64,000 nucleotides of DNA. Origin: Gammaproteobacteria bacterium. Its GTDB lineage: Bacteria > Pseudomonadota > Gammaproteobacteria > JAADJB01. The position numbers and the translations under genes are program-made. Below, in pieces: positions 38,023 to 50,509 of the stretch. Each line of letters opens with the position of its first letter. Position 1 is the first letter of the stretch. The notes under the pieces were generated by a model. That model was given only the letters and a program-made list of their open reading frames with translations, did no database searches and had not been told where the DNA came from. The stretch spans positions 1 to 64,000 of the forward strand of contig JAADJB010000033.1 of the NCBI GenBank assembly GCA_013151035.1, read 5' to 3'.

Positions 38023-39090
38023 TCAAAACAATACATCTACGGCAATACCCACCATCTTGACATCCTTACCCGGTGCATTCTTAAACAAACCTGTACCCTG
38101 ATCTGTTCTTATCTTGCTCAACTCAAACTTGATATCCATATTTGGCATCCAGTCATAACGCAAACCTAGCGTTGTCATTGATTGCTCAACGGGACTGGCT
38201 GTACCCAAACCCTTCTCATAATACTGGTAGGATATATGCGGCATAATATCACCGAATTGATAACCCAGAGTGCCATACCAGGATCGCGCCTTACCCTGAC
38301 GAAAAGCTCCCATACCCACATCAGCCCATTCCAGGTAACCAATAAAATTATCGATATGGATACGCGTACCCAAAGTTTTTACTGAATGTAGCTGGCCTGT
38401 CACTAATGGCAGGCTACCGGAGGTATCATCCATGGTACCCCTGTACCAGGAGCCCTGTAACAAGATCTGATCATTCCACTCACCATTAACGGTTAAACCA
38501 ACGACATTATTAACATCCATAAACTCCAGGCTATTACGACCCACATACAGATCTGCACTTAATAGCCAGTCCTCCGTCGGTACCTCCCAGTATAAACTGG
38601 CACCGGAATAAGCCTCTCGCGTCACCGTTGCCCCAATCATCTCCTCACCATAATAAAGCTGTGGTACTACAATCCACGGATAGGTATAACCAACACTACG
38701 GTATTCATTAACAATACCGATAGGGTTTTTGAGTTTACCCGCACGCAGGGTCAGTTCATCAGTTGCCCGTATTGCAATAAAACCCCAATCAAGATGAACC
38801 GAATAATTCTCCTCTGACCGGGAAGAAAGAAACTGAGTAGCCAAACTTATCCTGTTATTAATCTGCGCATTAATATTCAAACCAATACGATTACCATACC
38901 AGCTACCCTTATCGGTAACACCCGCCCCACTATCATTGTAAAAAGGTTCTGTTGAGTTACTCTTTTGAAAGGCAGCACTGGCAAAGCCCGTTATACTAAA
39001 CTTATCAGCCCAGTCTTCCGCATAAAGGGATGGTGATAACATCAGGACACCCATCATTGCAGAAACAAGTGTCGCTCTTCTTAAATACAT
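38023..39090 (-). CDS. Outer membrane porin-like beta barrel
   Basis: A 355-residue protein with signal peptide (VSAMMGVLMLSPSLYA) and many alternating beta strands, ending VGIAVDVLF with C-terminal Phe, the BAM recognition feature. Contains GKLKNPIGIVNEYRSVGYTYP (~115), reminiscent of phosphate-type or general porins. Its stop overlaps the PstS-like start by one base (TGATG) if ATG 38023 is used. The pair probably acts together in uptake, ligand unknown. Confidence 0.8.
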   Translation of the reverse strand: MYLRRATLVSAMMGVLMLSPSLYAEDWADKFSITGFASAAFQKSNSTEPFYNDSGAGVTDKGSWYGNRIGLNINAQINNRISLATQFLSSRSEENYSVHLDWGFIAIRATDELTLRAGKLKNPIGIVNEYRSVGYTYPWIVVPQLYYGEEMIGATVTREAYSGASLYWEVPTEDWLLSADLYVGRNSLEFMDVNNVVGLTVNGEWNDQILLQGSWYRGTMDDTSGSLPLVTGQLHSVKTLGTRIHIDNFIGYLEWADVGMGAFRQGKARSWYGTLGYQFGDIMPHISYQYYEKGLGTASPVEQSMTTLGLRYDWMPNMDIKFELSKIRTDQGTGLFKNAPGKDVKMVGIAVDVLF

Positions 39091-39135
39091 ACTATGACCA
39101 TCTCCTTTTACTGCACGAGGATGACTCGTGAAGTC

Positions 39136-39711
39136 TTATTTTTTAACAAAACAGGTCAAAATAACAATCTTTTGTCCATTCACTCGCCCCTCAATATGCT
39201 CCGGGTTATCCGCCACTAGAGAGATCCCGCGTACCGCTGTACCGCGCTTGGCAGTGAAGCCTGCCCCTTTCACATTTAAATCCTTAATCAATGTAACCGT
39301 ATCACCCGCAGAAAGCACCACACCATTACTATCGATATGCCTGACCTCATCTTCAGGGGGCTGTCCTTCAACAACATCCTGTGCCCATATCATTGTTTCA
39401 TCATCCAGATACAACGTATCCAACAGATCCTGCGGCCAACCCTCTGCGCTTAAACGAGTCAGCATTCGCCATGCCATCACCTGCACCGCCGACACTTGAG
39501 TCCACATACTATCACTAAGACAACGCCAGTGATTAACATCAACCTTTTCCGGTGCTTCGATTTGTTCATAACAGGTATTACAAATCAATATACATTGATC
39601 CACTGTAGCCGTATCAACCGGAGGCACCTCATACACACGGAGGTCATCGGTAGCACCACACAATTCACATTTTGATTCACTACGATTTTTTAATTCTGTT
39701 TCTATACCCAT
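39136..39711 (-). CDS. PhnA/YjdM family zinc-ribbon protein
   Basis: A 191-residue protein. An N-terminal zinc ribbon has CELCGA (~15-20) and CNTCYEQ (~46-52); the C-terminal PhnA domain has VVLSAGDTVTLIKDLNVKGAGFTAKRGT (~131-158) and RGISLVADNPEHIEGRVNGQKIVILT. Despite the name, PhnA is not established as a phosphonate enzyme. It stands alone, 30 bases upstream of the mnmE stop. Confidence 0.92.
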   Translation of the reverse strand: MGIETELKNRSESKCELCGATDDLRVYEVPPVDTATVDQCILICNTCYEQIEAPEKVDVNHWRCLSDSMWTQVSAVQVMAWRMLTRLSAEGWPQDLLDTLYLDDETMIWAQDVVEGQPPEDEVRHIDSNGVVLSAGDTVTLIKDLNVKGAGFTAKRGTAVRGISLVADNPEHIEGRVNGQKIVILTCFVKK

Positions 39712-39740
39712 ACTTTATCCAACTATTTAAATAAGCTAAA

Positions 39741-41093
39741 TTATTTCCCTATACAAAAACTGGAAAAGATCCTACCCAATAAGTCATCACTACTAAATTC
39801 ACCTGTAATCTCATTCAAGGCATGTTGCGCCTGATGTAGCTCTTCTGCCAACAGTTCACCAGCACGCTGTTGCGTGAGCTGTTGATGCCCGGATTGTACT
39901 GATAACTGTGCTCGACGTAAGGCATCCAAGTGTCTGCGCCGAGCAATAAATTCACCCTCATGCCGTCCTTCATAACCCACTAACTGCTCCAGATGTTGCC
40001 GTAACAAATCAACACCCTGCCCTGTTTTTGCCGATAAAAAAATACTGGTTTCATTATCGCCTTCCAGTATCTCCGCCTTCTTTCCCGTCTGATCAATCTT
40101 GTTAAGTACACGAGTATAGGGGATATGCTGAGGAAAACGATCAACAATCCCTTTATCTTCCTCACTAAACCCCTTGTTATCATCTATCAGCAATAATATT
40201 CTGTCGGCGCTTTCAATCTCAGACCAGGCACGGCGCACACCCTCCTGCTCAACAATATCATCGCTCTCACGCAGACCTGCCGTATCAATAATATGCAAGG
40301 GCAAGCCATTAATATTAATCGCCTCACGCAATATATCCCGGGTTGTCCCTGCCTGCTCAGTAACAATCGCGCTATCCCGACCACTCAAACAATTAAGCAA
40401 ACTGGACTTACCCGCATTCGGACAGCCCGCAATAACAACCGTCATGCCTTCCCGTAGCAAACAACCCTGCCCGGTTCGACTAATCAATTCATCAAGCGCC
40501 TGCTCCAGTGCGTTCAGTTGCTTGACAATACCCTCATCCGCCAGGAAATCAATCTCCTCCTCAGGAAAATCAATCGCTGCCTCAACATACATGCGTAACT
40601 CCACCAGTTTTGCTAACAAATCATGTATATAACTAGAAAATTCACCCTTGAGGGAACGCAAGGCCGCCCTTGCCGCCTGCACACTACCCGCCTCAATCAG
40701 GTCTGAAATTGCCTCAGCCTGAGCCAGATCCAATTTATCATTAATAAATGCACGTTCTGAAAACTCACCGGGCCGCGCCATACGCACACCCAATGAAAGC
40801 ACGCGTTCCAGCAACATATCCATGATGACAGGACCACCATGTCCCTGTAGTTCCAGGACAGATTCTCCGGTAAAAGAGTGGGGTGCAGGAAAATAAAGCG
40901 CAATACCTCGATCCAGGGGATCACCTTGTTGATCTAGAAAATCAACAAGATCAGCATATCGGGGAGACAATATTTTACCCAGCAACAGCTGTTGAATATC
41001 AGGAACCCTGGGGCCAGAGACACGAATAATTGAAACCCCACCTCGACCTGGCGGGGTTGCTAATGCAGCAATAGTATCTGTAGTGTTACTCAT
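39741..41093 (-). CDS. mnmE: tRNA modification GTPase MnmE (TrmE)
   Basis: A 450-residue GTPase partner of MnmG. The N-terminal tetrahydrofolate-binding domain starts [22 protein letters not shown]; the G domain has [12 protein letters not shown] (~223), TAGTTRDIL and DTAGLR; NKID is at ~338; it ends FCIGK, the catalytic C-terminal cysteine motif. In the origin block it follows a PilZ gene after yidC. Confidence 0.98.
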   Translation of the reverse strand: MSNTTDTIAALATPPGRGGVSIIRVSGPRVPDIQQLLLGKILSPRYADLVDFLDQQGDPLDRGIALYFPAPHSFTGESVLELQGHGGPVIMDMLLERVLSLGVRMARPGEFSERAFINDKLDLAQAEAISDLIEAGSVQAARAALRSLKGEFSSYIHDLLAKLVELRMYVEAAIDFPEEEIDFLADEGIVKQLNALEQALDELISRTGQGCLLREGMTVVIAGCPNAGKSSLLNCLSGRDSAIVTEQAGTTRDILREAININGLPLHIIDTAGLRESDDIVEQEGVRRAWSEIESADRILLLIDDNKGFSEEDKGIVDRFPQHIPYTRVLNKIDQTGKKAEILEGDNETSIFLSAKTGQGVDLLRQHLEQLVGYEGRHEGEFIARRRHLDALRRAQLSVQSGHQQLTQQRAGELLAEELHQAQHALNEITGEFSSDDLLGRIFSSFCIGK

Positions 41094-41132
41094 AGCACGT
41101 ATTCTATCGGGCTATGAGAGAAAAACGAATAA

Positions 41133-41453
41133 TTAATTAAGTCTCGCTTCTTCCATGGATAATGGAAAAGCCTTTATAAACTCCATACCCAGGGTAAAGG
41201 TACCCTCTCCGATTGACCGATGCCAAAGTATCCTGGCAAGAGCCCCAAAACCAGGGCCATCAAAACGAACGACAGAAAGCTTATCCTTGCTTGGCAAGGT
41301 ATCGGTTTCAATAACAAGCTGGGTTCCACCTGCCGAAAGATCACAGGTCTTTACAAAATAATACAGGCCGTCACAATTCAAGGTACCTTCTGCGCCCAAA
41401 CTGATACGATCATAAATTCTTCGGTTAATGCTTTCTTGTTGTAAATTACTCAT
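41133..41453 (-). CDS. Single PilZ-domain protein
   Basis: About 106 residues from ATG 41453. RRIYDR (~11-16) provides the c-di-GMP-binding RxxxR and DLSAGG (~40-45) the (D/N)xSxxG motif, so c-di-GMP binding is likely. As a stand-alone domain it would be an adaptor. It sits between yidC and mnmE, which are normally adjacent, so it is an insertion into the conserved block. Confidence 0.9.
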   Translation of the reverse strand: MSNLQQESINRRIYDRISLGAEGTLNCDGLYYFVKTCDLSAGGTQLVIETDTLPSKDKLSVVRFDGPGFGALARILWHRSIGEGTFTLGMEFIKAFPLSMEEARLN

Positions 41454-41550
41454 AACCACCACCCTTTATTCAAACGAACATCGCCTTTTTTCTACGCCCT
41501 TAGTATACATACTAGATCATCGAAGAAAAAAATCAAACGCATAAACCATA

Positions 41551-43224
41551 TTACGATGTTAACGAATGACTACCCGTCCCCACCTTGCGGGTAATAACCC
41601 ACTGTTGTGAGATTGATAAAACATTATTCACGACCCAGTACAATACCAGACCCGATGGGAAGAAGGCAAAGAAAACGGTAAAGATAAAGGGCAACAACAT
41701 CATCACCTTAGCCTGAATCGGATCCATCGGTGGTGGATTCAGCTTCTGCTGAATAAACATCGAGATACCCATAAGCAATGGCAACACATAATAAGGGTCT
41801 TTTGTTGCTAAATCACTGATCCAGAAGATAAAAGGTGCCTGCCTTAACTCGACTGCCTCCAGTAAAACCCAGTATAAAGAGATAAATACCGGAATCTGTA
41901 CCAAAATAGGTAAACAACCACCAAGAGGGTTAATCTTCTCGGTCTTGTAGATATCCATCATCGCCTTATGCATACCCTGCTTGTCATCGCCAAAACGATC
42001 CTTCAGAGCCTTCAAGCGTGGGGTAATACGACGCATATTCGCCATCGAACGATAACTGGTCTCAGATAGTTTATAAAAGATCCCCTTGATCAATACTGTC
42101 AAAAGGATAATAGACCAACCCCAATTACCGACCATGGAATGAATATTCTTTAACAACCAGAAGATCGGCTGGGCAATCACAGTAAATACCCCGTAATCCA
42201 CGGTCAACTCCAGACCCTCTGCAATTGTTACCAGCTTATCCTGATCCTTTGGCCCAATATACAGTTTACGTTTAAAAGAAAACTCACCACCATCTTCAAT
42301 CTTCTGACTTGGGCCAACACTACCAATAATATAGCGTGGATTGTTTAACGCCTTGGTATAAAAAAGGTTTTTTTCATTTTTATCGGGTATCCAGGCACTA
42401 AAAAAGTAATGCTGGACCATCGCAACCCAGCCATTTGCAACCGTTTTACTCAGATTTTTCTCAACCATGTCATCAAAGGCTATTTTTTCATATTTATCCT
42501 CAGGGCTATAAATAACCCCACCGGTATAGATATAAATAAATCTGGAGTCTGCAGAAGTATCGGGCTCAGAGCGCTGTAATTGGCTGTATTGATTACCCTT
42601 CCATGTCGTACCCGTTTCATTTAGAACCCGATGCTCCACATCAATCAAGTATTCGCCTTCATAAAAGGTGTAGGTCTTGATGACCTCCAGACCTTCTGGA
42701 CTCGTCCAGTATAATGGGACCTTTAATGTACCCGCACCCGCTGTTAACTGATATTGATCCTGCCGAGATTGATAACGAATATGATGACTGGGCTTTATTT
42801 TTCCAGCAGAATTAAGCCCGGATTGAGCAACAAACAGCCCTGGTAAGGTTTCCCTCATTAAGGAAAAAGGTTCGCTTTCGCCATTAACCTCAACCGTATA
42901 ATCTCTTAGTCCCGCATAACGAATATCGCCACCTAAGGTATCGATCTCTATATCCAGCACATCAGTAACAACATGGATACGCGATAAGCTATTTAACTCA
43001 CTTCTAAGAGGTGCCACATCGACCGATGGTGCGCCATCCAGTAACGCAATATCGTCACCCCCAACACCCGGCAGATCATCAATCTGTATGGGACTACCCC
43101 GCTCTACCGCATCCTGTACCACAACAATCTCAGGTGGCGGTGCATAATCCTTCTGCCAGGCATCCCATAACATCAAGCTAACAAAAGAAAGGGCAATAAA
43201 TAAGATTAATCGTTGATTTTCCAT
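41551..43224 (-). CDS. yidC: Membrane protein insertase YidC
   Basis: About 557 residues from ATG 43224 (MENQRLILFIALSFVSLMLW, as in the family); the earlier in-frame codons overlap yidD and lack family similarity. The first helix, a large periplasmic domain (~60-340) and the C-terminal core (WGWSIILLTVLIKGIFYKLSE, GGCLPILVQIPVFISLYWVL) are clear. Inserts and folds inner-membrane proteins with or without Sec. Confidence 0.97.
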   Translation of the reverse strand: MENQRLILFIALSFVSLMLWDAWQKDYAPPPEIVVVQDAVERGSPIQIDDLPGVGGDDIALLDGAPSVDVAPLRSELNSLSRIHVVTDVLDIEIDTLGGDIRYAGLRDYTVEVNGESEPFSLMRETLPGLFVAQSGLNSAGKIKPSHHIRYQSRQDQYQLTAGAGTLKVPLYWTSPEGLEVIKTYTFYEGEYLIDVEHRVLNETGTTWKGNQYSQLQRSEPDTSADSRFIYIYTGGVIYSPEDKYEKIAFDDMVEKNLSKTVANGWVAMVQHYFFSAWIPDKNEKNLFYTKALNNPRYIIGSVGPSQKIEDGGEFSFKRKLYIGPKDQDKLVTIAEGLELTVDYGVFTVIAQPIFWLLKNIHSMVGNWGWSIILLTVLIKGIFYKLSETSYRSMANMRRITPRLKALKDRFGDDKQGMHKAMMDIYKTEKINPLGGCLPILVQIPVFISLYWVLLEAVELRQAPFIFWISDLATKDPYYVLPLLMGISMFIQQKLNPPPMDPIQAKVMMLLPFIFTVFFAFFPSGLVLYWVVNNVLSISQQWVITRKVGTGSHSLTS

Positions 43225-43231
43225 AGGCCTA

Positions 43232-43462
43232 CTAATGAGAATGAGTCTGTTTTTCCGGGACGGGATCGATGCCCCCTTCATGCCACGGGTGACAACGACC
43301 GATACGTCGTATCATCAACCATGAGCCGCGCAACACACCGTAACGCTGAATAGAGGTTATCGCATAACTGGAACACGTTGGATAAAAACGACAGTTTGAT
43401 CCCAGTAATGGGCTAAATAAATAACGGTATATCTTGATCAGAAATATTAAAATTGTTTGCAT
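43232..43462 (-). CDS. yidD: Membrane protein insertion efficiency factor YidD
   Basis: A 76-residue amphipathic protein. YRYLFSPLLGSNCRFYPTCS (~13-32) with CRFxPTCSxYA is the family hallmark, and RCHPWHEGGIDPVPEK ends it. It overlaps rnpA by 16 bases and reaches within eight bases of yidC, in the standard order. Confidence 0.97.
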   Translation of the reverse strand: MQTILIFLIKIYRYLFSPLLGSNCRFYPTCSSYAITSIQRYGVLRGSWLMIRRIGRCHPWHEGGIDPVPEKQTHSH

Positions 43463-43812
43463 GATTGAATACGCACCCAGTTCCTCTCCAATATTTTCTG
43501 CAATACCTGATTGTTATTGCTAGCCATATTTGCTCGAGCAACAACAATAATGTCGATGCCCTTCAATATGGATTGATTATGACGGAAGCTTTCCCTCGCT
43601 ACACGCTTGATCCGATTACGATCGACCGCCTTTTTTACATTTTTTTTGGCTATAGCCAAACCTAAACGAGATATCCCATATGTATTTTTTGTCGCAATAA
43701 TCAGCATTGTTTTTTCATGAAAACGAATGCCTGTGTTAAATACATTGCGGTATTCAGAGGGCTTCAATAAACGCTGGCATCTGGAAAAATGAAAACGATG
43801 TGCTACTAACAA
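43447..43812 (-). CDS. rnpA: Ribonuclease P protein component
   Basis: A 121-residue basic protein. RLGLAIAKKNVKKAVDRNRIKRVARESFR (~50-78) contains the RNR motif for binding RNase P RNA. Start is taken as TTG 43812, as no upstream ATG exists and the region matches the family start. It overlaps yidD and follows rpmH by 28 bases. Confidence 0.95.
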   Translation of the reverse strand: MLVAHRFHFSRCQRLLKPSEYRNVFNTGIRFHEKTMLIIATKNTYGISRLGLAIAKKNVKKAVDRNRIKRVARESFRHNQSILKGIDIIVVARANMASNNNQVLQKILERNWVRIQSCKQF

Positions 43813-43840
43813 AGGTCTTCAGCCCGCGCTATCAATGACT

Positions 43841-43975
43841 CTAGGCAGATAAACGTGCGCGGCCTTTTGCCCGACGAGCCTTGATTATAAGACGTCCATT
43901 TTTTGTGCTCATACGAGCACGAAAACCATGATTGCGTTTACGCTTAAGGTTACTAGGTTGAAATGTTCTTTTCAT
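43841..43975 (-). CDS. rpmH: Large ribosomal subunit protein bL34
   Basis: A 44-residue protein: [20 protein letters not shown] at the start, then [10 protein letters not shown] and a basic tail ending RARLSA. Length and sequence are typical of L34. It is the first gene of the minus rpmH-rnpA-yidD-yidC unit, with a promoter at 44053-44081. Confidence 0.98.
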   Translation of the reverse strand: MKRTFQPSNLKRKRNHGFRARMSTKNGRLIIKARRAKGRARLSA

Positions 43976-44052
43976 CGTGTTGACTGCCAATAGCTAAAAA
44001 TTAATAAGGTTGAAGCATACCACCCCATCCAGAGTGGTGCCGGAGACGCGCA

Positions 44053-44081
44053 ATTCTAGTGTGTATGCTCACGGGAGTCAA
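44053..44081 (-). promoter_or_regulatory. Sigma-70 promoter of rpmH operon
   Basis: On the minus strand TTGACT (44076-44081), a 17-base spacer and TAGAAT (44053-44058) closely match consensus. Transcription would start near 44046, giving a ~70-base leader before rpmH. Confidence 0.75.
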
Positions 44082-44213
44082 GGGGATTACCCGCATCGGG
44101 GAAGAGCAGACTTTGGGTTAACAGGATATGTAATATATTAATTCTGGATTACTCACCGTAACAGGTTTAGACTTTCTCTCCTTGCCATTAATAATTATTA
44201 TCTGGGGTTTTGC

Positions 44214-45548
44214 GTGCCTGTCATGTTGTGGAATAAAAGCCTGAAATGTCTGGAAAATGAATTACCTGAACAGGAATTCAACACCTGGATAAGACCATTA
44301 CATGCCATCGAAGAACAAACATCCATTCGTTTATTAGCACCCAATCGTTTTGTCCTGGATTATGTCAATAATAATTTTATTGATATTATTCAAAAGGTTA
44401 TTAAAGATCTTTGTACTGATTTTGTGCCTGATATCCAGCTTGAAATTGGCACACGTCAAGTTGAGAAAAAAACTAATCTAGTTACACCGATACAATCCGG
44501 AAACACAATAACTAATATTTCATCACTCAATAACGGCCTGAATTCAAGCTATACTTTCAATAATTTTGTTGAGGGAAAATCCAACCAGATGGCGCGTGCC
44601 GCTGCCTTACAGATATCAGAAAATCCTGGTAAGGCCTTCAATCCCTTGTATCTTTATGGCGGTGTTGGTTTAGGAAAAACTCATTTAATGCACGCCGTTG
44701 GCAATTTTTTAATTGAAAAAAACCCGAATATTCGAGTTAAATATCTGCATTCTGAAAAATTTGTTGGTGATATGGTCAAGGCCTTACAACATAACACCAT
44801 TAATGAATTTAAGCGTTTATATCGATCCGTTGATGCCTTGCTCATTGATGACATTCAGTTTTTTGCTGGAAAAGAACGGTCACAAGAAGAATTTTTCCAT
44901 ACTTTCAATGCCTTACTAGAAGGTAATCAACAAATCATTCTTACTTGTGATCGTTATCCTAAAGAAGTTAATGGCCTGGAAGAACGTCTGAAATCACGTT
45001 TTGGCTGGGGACTGACCCAGGCCATTGAACCCCCTGAACTTGAAACACGTGTGGCTATCTTGATGAATAAAGCTCACCAGGCCAATATTGATCTACCTTC
45101 GGATGTTGCTTTTTTCATCGCTGAACGTATTCAATCCAATATTCGTGAATTAGAAGGGGCCTTACGTCGAGTTATCGCTAATTCCCGTTTCACCAATCAA
45201 GCCATTAATCTAAGTTTTACCAAAGAGGCCTTGAGGGACCTTTTGGCGATACGCGATCGATTAATATCCATTGAAAACATACAAAAAATCGTTGTTGATT
45301 ATTATAAAATCCGTATCTCAGATATGTTATCGCCTAAACGTAGCCGATCCATTGCCCGACCTCGACAGATTGCAATGGCATTAGCAAAAGAACTGACAAC
45401 CCATAGCCTACCAGAAATTGGTAATGCCTTTGGTGGTAGAGATCATTCAACCGTTATTCATGCATGCAAGAAAGTAGTTGAATTACGAGGAAGTGATTCC
45501 AGAGTAATGGACGACTATAACAACCTATTAAGAACACTATCAACATGA
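44214..45548 (+). CDS. dnaA: Chromosomal replication initiator DnaA
   Basis: A 444-residue initiator starting at GTG 44214, as in E. coli, with GGGG upstream. [21 protein letters not shown] is domain [14 protein letters not shown] (~149-161) is Walker [25 protein letters not shown] (~209-232) is Walker B and sensor region, and [15 protein letters not shown] (~418-432) is the DNA-binding HTH signature of domain IV. The AAA+ ATPase opens oriC at nearby DnaA boxes. Confidence 0.98.
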   Translation: MPVMLWNKSLKCLENELPEQEFNTWIRPLHAIEEQTSIRLLAPNRFVLDYVNNNFIDIIQKVIKDLCTDFVPDIQLEIGTRQVEKKTNLVTPIQSGNTITNISSLNNGLNSSYTFNNFVEGKSNQMARAAALQISENPGKAFNPLYLYGGVGLGKTHLMHAVGNFLIEKNPNIRVKYLHSEKFVGDMVKALQHNTINEFKRLYRSVDALLIDDIQFFAGKERSQEEFFHTFNALLEGNQQIILTCDRYPKEVNGLEERLKSRFGWGLTQAIEPPELETRVAILMNKAHQANIDLPSDVAFFIAERIQSNIRELEGALRRVIANSRFTNQAINLSFTKEALRDLLAIRDRLISIENIQKIVVDYYKIRISDMLSPKRSRSIARPRQIAMALAKELTTHSLPEIGNAFGGRDHSTVIHACKKVVELRGSDSRVMDDYNNLLRTLST

Positions 45549-45769
45549 TGTGGATAACTTGTGGGTAATATTTTCATTCAAACATTAAGCAAATTTGTTA
45601 ACATTTTATCAACATATTATAATGGTGCTTATGATAGGGGTTATTACTATATGCAACCAATTGAAAATAATGGTGTTTTTGTGGTTATCAACAGAAAACG
45701 GCGAGACTAATAATAGTAATAGGTTTTATATAATATACTTATATTAATATATAGAGATCAGGAAAGAAT
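45549..45769. other. Putative oriC: DnaA boxes and AT-rich DUE between dnaA and dnaN
   Basis: TGTGGATAA (45549-45557) is a perfect DnaA box in reverse orientation, TGTGGGTAA (45560-45568) has one mismatch, and two TTATCAACA (45606-45614, 45685-45693) each have one. An AT-rich stretch with TATATAATATACTTATATTA lies at 45728-45760, suited to unwinding. Location between dnaA and dnaN is a usual origin site. GC skew could not be computed here. Confidence 0.7.
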
Positions 45770-46867
45770 ATGAAATTTACAATTCAACGAGAAACCTTTT
45801 TAAAACCTTTACAACATGTAACAGGTGTAGTTGAACGTAGATCGACTATGCCTATATTGGCAAATATATTAATTAAGGCCAAAGGTAATAAATTAAATTT
45901 AACAGCAACCGATCTGGAGGTTGAACTTTCTTCCGAGGTAGAAACAGAGATTAAGGAAGAAGGGGAGATTACGGTACCAGCACGTAAATTACTGGATATT
46001 TGTCGAACTTTACCAGAAGGGGCTAATCTTAATGTTAGTCAAAAAGACGATCATATTATTATTCGTTCAGCTAAGAGTCGTTTTTCCTTATCCTGTTTAC
46101 CGGCAACTGATTTTCCAATTGTAGAAAATATTGTGAGTGCAAAATCCTTTGTTATTGCACAAGAAGATTTAAAAAGTGTAATAGAATCAACGCACTTCTC
46201 TATGGCTCAACAAGATGTTCGTTATTATCTGAATGGTTTAATGTTTGAATTATCCAGTGAAAGATTACGTACAGTGGCTACTGATGGACATCGTTTAGCA
46301 TTGGGTGATTTTGAAATTGCGATAGATGATGTTGAAGAACCTTACCAGGTTATTGTTCCTCGTAAGGGTATTCAGGAATTATTACGTTTATTAGAAGAGG
46401 GTGAGGCAAAGGTAGAGATTGGTAGTAATCATATTCGTATTTATTCAGAAAACACACGTTTTACCTCTAAATTGATTGATGGGCGTTTTCCAGATTACCA
46501 GCGAGTTGTTCCTAAAGGCGGTGATAAAAATGTGATTGTTGAGCGTGATATTTTGCGTCAGGCTTTGACTAGAACCTCTATTCTTTCTAATGAAAAATAT
46601 AAGGGAATCAGGTTCTTACTGGAATCCGGGTTATTAAAAATACAGGCGCATAATCCTGAGCAGGAAGAGGCTGAAGAGGAGATAGAAATTGATTATCAGG
46701 GAGAATCTTTAGAGATTGGTTTTAACGTAACCTATTTGTTAGATGCTTTATCAGCGGTAACCTCAGATCAAGTTCAGATGATATTAAGTGATACTAATAG
46801 CAGTTGTTTGGTTAAATCACCGGTTACAGAGGCTTATAAATACGTTGTTATGCCGATGAGACTTTAG
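45770..46867 (+). CDS. dnaN: DNA polymerase III beta clamp
   Basis: A 365-residue sliding clamp with start AGGAAAG upstream. MKFTIQRETFLKPLQHVTGVVERRSTMPIL opens the first of three clamp folds; ATDGHRLAL (~172-180) and the final YVVMPMRL are hallmarks; length matches E. coli (366). It tethers Pol III to DNA. Confidence 0.98.
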   Translation: MKFTIQRETFLKPLQHVTGVVERRSTMPILANILIKAKGNKLNLTATDLEVELSSEVETEIKEEGEITVPARKLLDICRTLPEGANLNVSQKDDHIIIRSAKSRFSLSCLPATDFPIVENIVSAKSFVIAQEDLKSVIESTHFSMAQQDVRYYLNGLMFELSSERLRTVATDGHRLALGDFEIAIDDVEEPYQVIVPRKGIQELLRLLEEGEAKVEIGSNHIRIYSENTRFTSKLIDGRFPDYQRVVPKGGDKNVIVERDILRQALTRTSILSNEKYKGIRFLLESGLLKIQAHNPEQEEAEEEIEIDYQGESLEIGFNVTYLLDALSAVTSDQVQMILSDTNSSCLVKSPVTEAYKYVVMPMRL

Positions 46868-46882
46868 TTTGTTCTTTGTTAT

Positions 46883-47953
46883 ATGGCATTAAAATATCTA
46901 TCTATTCAAAATTTCCGTAATTTCAAAACCCTGAATCTGGAATTATCCGAGGGATTTAATTATTTTGTAGGGGCGAATGGGGCAGGGAAGACCAGTATTC
47001 TAGAATCAATTTATTATTTAGGCCACGCCCGATCCTTTCGTACACGTAAATTTGAAAAAATAGTACAACATGAGACAAGTAGTTTTATTGTGCATGGAAA
47101 AATCGATGATCCAAACAAAGGCGTTTTTTCGGTTGGCATAGAGAGTAAGAAAGGGAAACAAAAAATCCACATCAATGGTCAGTCGGTACAACAGGTAGCG
47201 AGTCTTGCCAGCAAAATACCCATTCAGTTAATTGACCCTGATAGTCATAATCTATTGCAGGGGGGCCCTAAATTCAGGCGACGCTTCCTGGATTGGGGAG
47301 TGTTTCACGTGGAACCCTCCTTTTTTTTGGTTTGGCAACGCTTTATGCGGGCATTACGACAAAGGAATGCGGTTTTAAGAACCAGGGCAGGGCAGGCGCA
47401 GATTTCTGCTTGGGATAATGAGATATCTGAATCAGCAGAAAAATTACATCAATTAAGATCATCCTATATTAATAACTTCTCTAATTTATTGATATGTAAT
47501 ATAAAAAAAATATTTGATTGTGATAGTGTCGATATTCAGTATCGCTCTGGATGGGCAGAATCAAGTGATTATCAAGCCTATTTACAAGATAATATAGATA
47601 AGGATATGGATAAGGGTTTTACCCGATACGGCCCCCATCGTGCCGATCTTGTGCTTACAATCAATGATAGACCGGTACAAGAATATATTTCACGGGGGCA
47701 GCAGAAGTTATTAACAATTGCGATGTTAATCACCCAGGCGGTATTGTTTTCAAATGTAACCAACAAACAGTGTTTGTTTTTGGTTGATGATTTATCCGCT
47801 GAATTGGATGAGGAGCATCGTCGTAGGGTTTTAAGTGAGTTAGCTGAATTAAATGCCCAGGTTTTTATTACGACTGTTAATGAAGAGGATGTTGTTTTAT
47901 TAGATCTTCCACAGAAAAAAGTGTTTCACGTGAAACATGGAATAGTTGTTTGA
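46883..47953 (+). CDS. recF: DNA replication and repair protein RecF
   Basis: A 356-residue ABC-type ATPase loading RecA at gaps with RecOR. Walker A is GANGAGKTSILE (~31-42), the signature region is SRGQQKLL (~274), and LFLVDDLSAELDEEHR (~300-315) is Walker B. The gene contains two parS sites within its coding sequence, at 47301 and 47922, the second near its 3' end. Confidence 0.97.
   Translation: MALKYLSIQNFRNFKTLNLELSEGFNYFVGANGAGKTSILESIYYLGHARSFRTRKFEKIVQHETSSFIVHGKIDDPNKGVFSVGIESKKGKQKIHINGQSVQQVASLASKIPIQLIDPDSHNLLQGGPKFRRRFLDWGVFHVEPSFFLVWQRFMRALRQRNAVLRTRAGQAQISAWDNEISESAEKLHQLRSSYINNFSNLLICNIKKIFDCDSVDIQYRSGWAESSDYQAYLQDNIDKDMDKGFTRYGPHRADLVLTINDRPVQEYISRGQQKLLTIAMLITQAVLFSNVTNKQCLFLVDDLSAELDEEHRRRVLSELAELNAQVFITTVNEEDVVLLDLPQKKVFHVKHGIVV
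47301..47316. promoter_or_regulatory. parS site (variant) in recF
   Basis: TGTTTCACGTGGAACC differs from the consensus TGTTTCACGTGAAACA at two positions; the variant form occurs as a functional parS near origins in other bacteria. ParB should bind here. Confidence 0.75.
47922..47937. promoter_or_regulatory. parS site (perfect) in recF
   Basis: TGTTTCACGTGAAACA is an exact 16-base match to the universal chromosomal parS palindrome, encoding codons near the recF end (FHVKHG). It is a loading site for ParB CTPase clamps. Confidence 0.92.
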
Positions 47954-48055
47954 TTTTAGATCTGAGCGTTCTTAGGTTAAACCGGCGTAAGCAGGGTATA
48001 AGTGTTACAATGACCGGAGAATCTTTGGTCAATTATATATTTTAGGTAGGCATAA

Positions 48056-50482
<2,427 letters not shown>

Positions 50483-50509
50483 ATTGCATATTTAAGGTAA
50501 ATATTATTT

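Noticed and set aside
43976-44213. oriC between rpmH and dnaA as in Pseudomonas
   Set aside because: No DnaA box of consensus or one mismatch was seen there, whereas the dnaA-dnaN gap has four.
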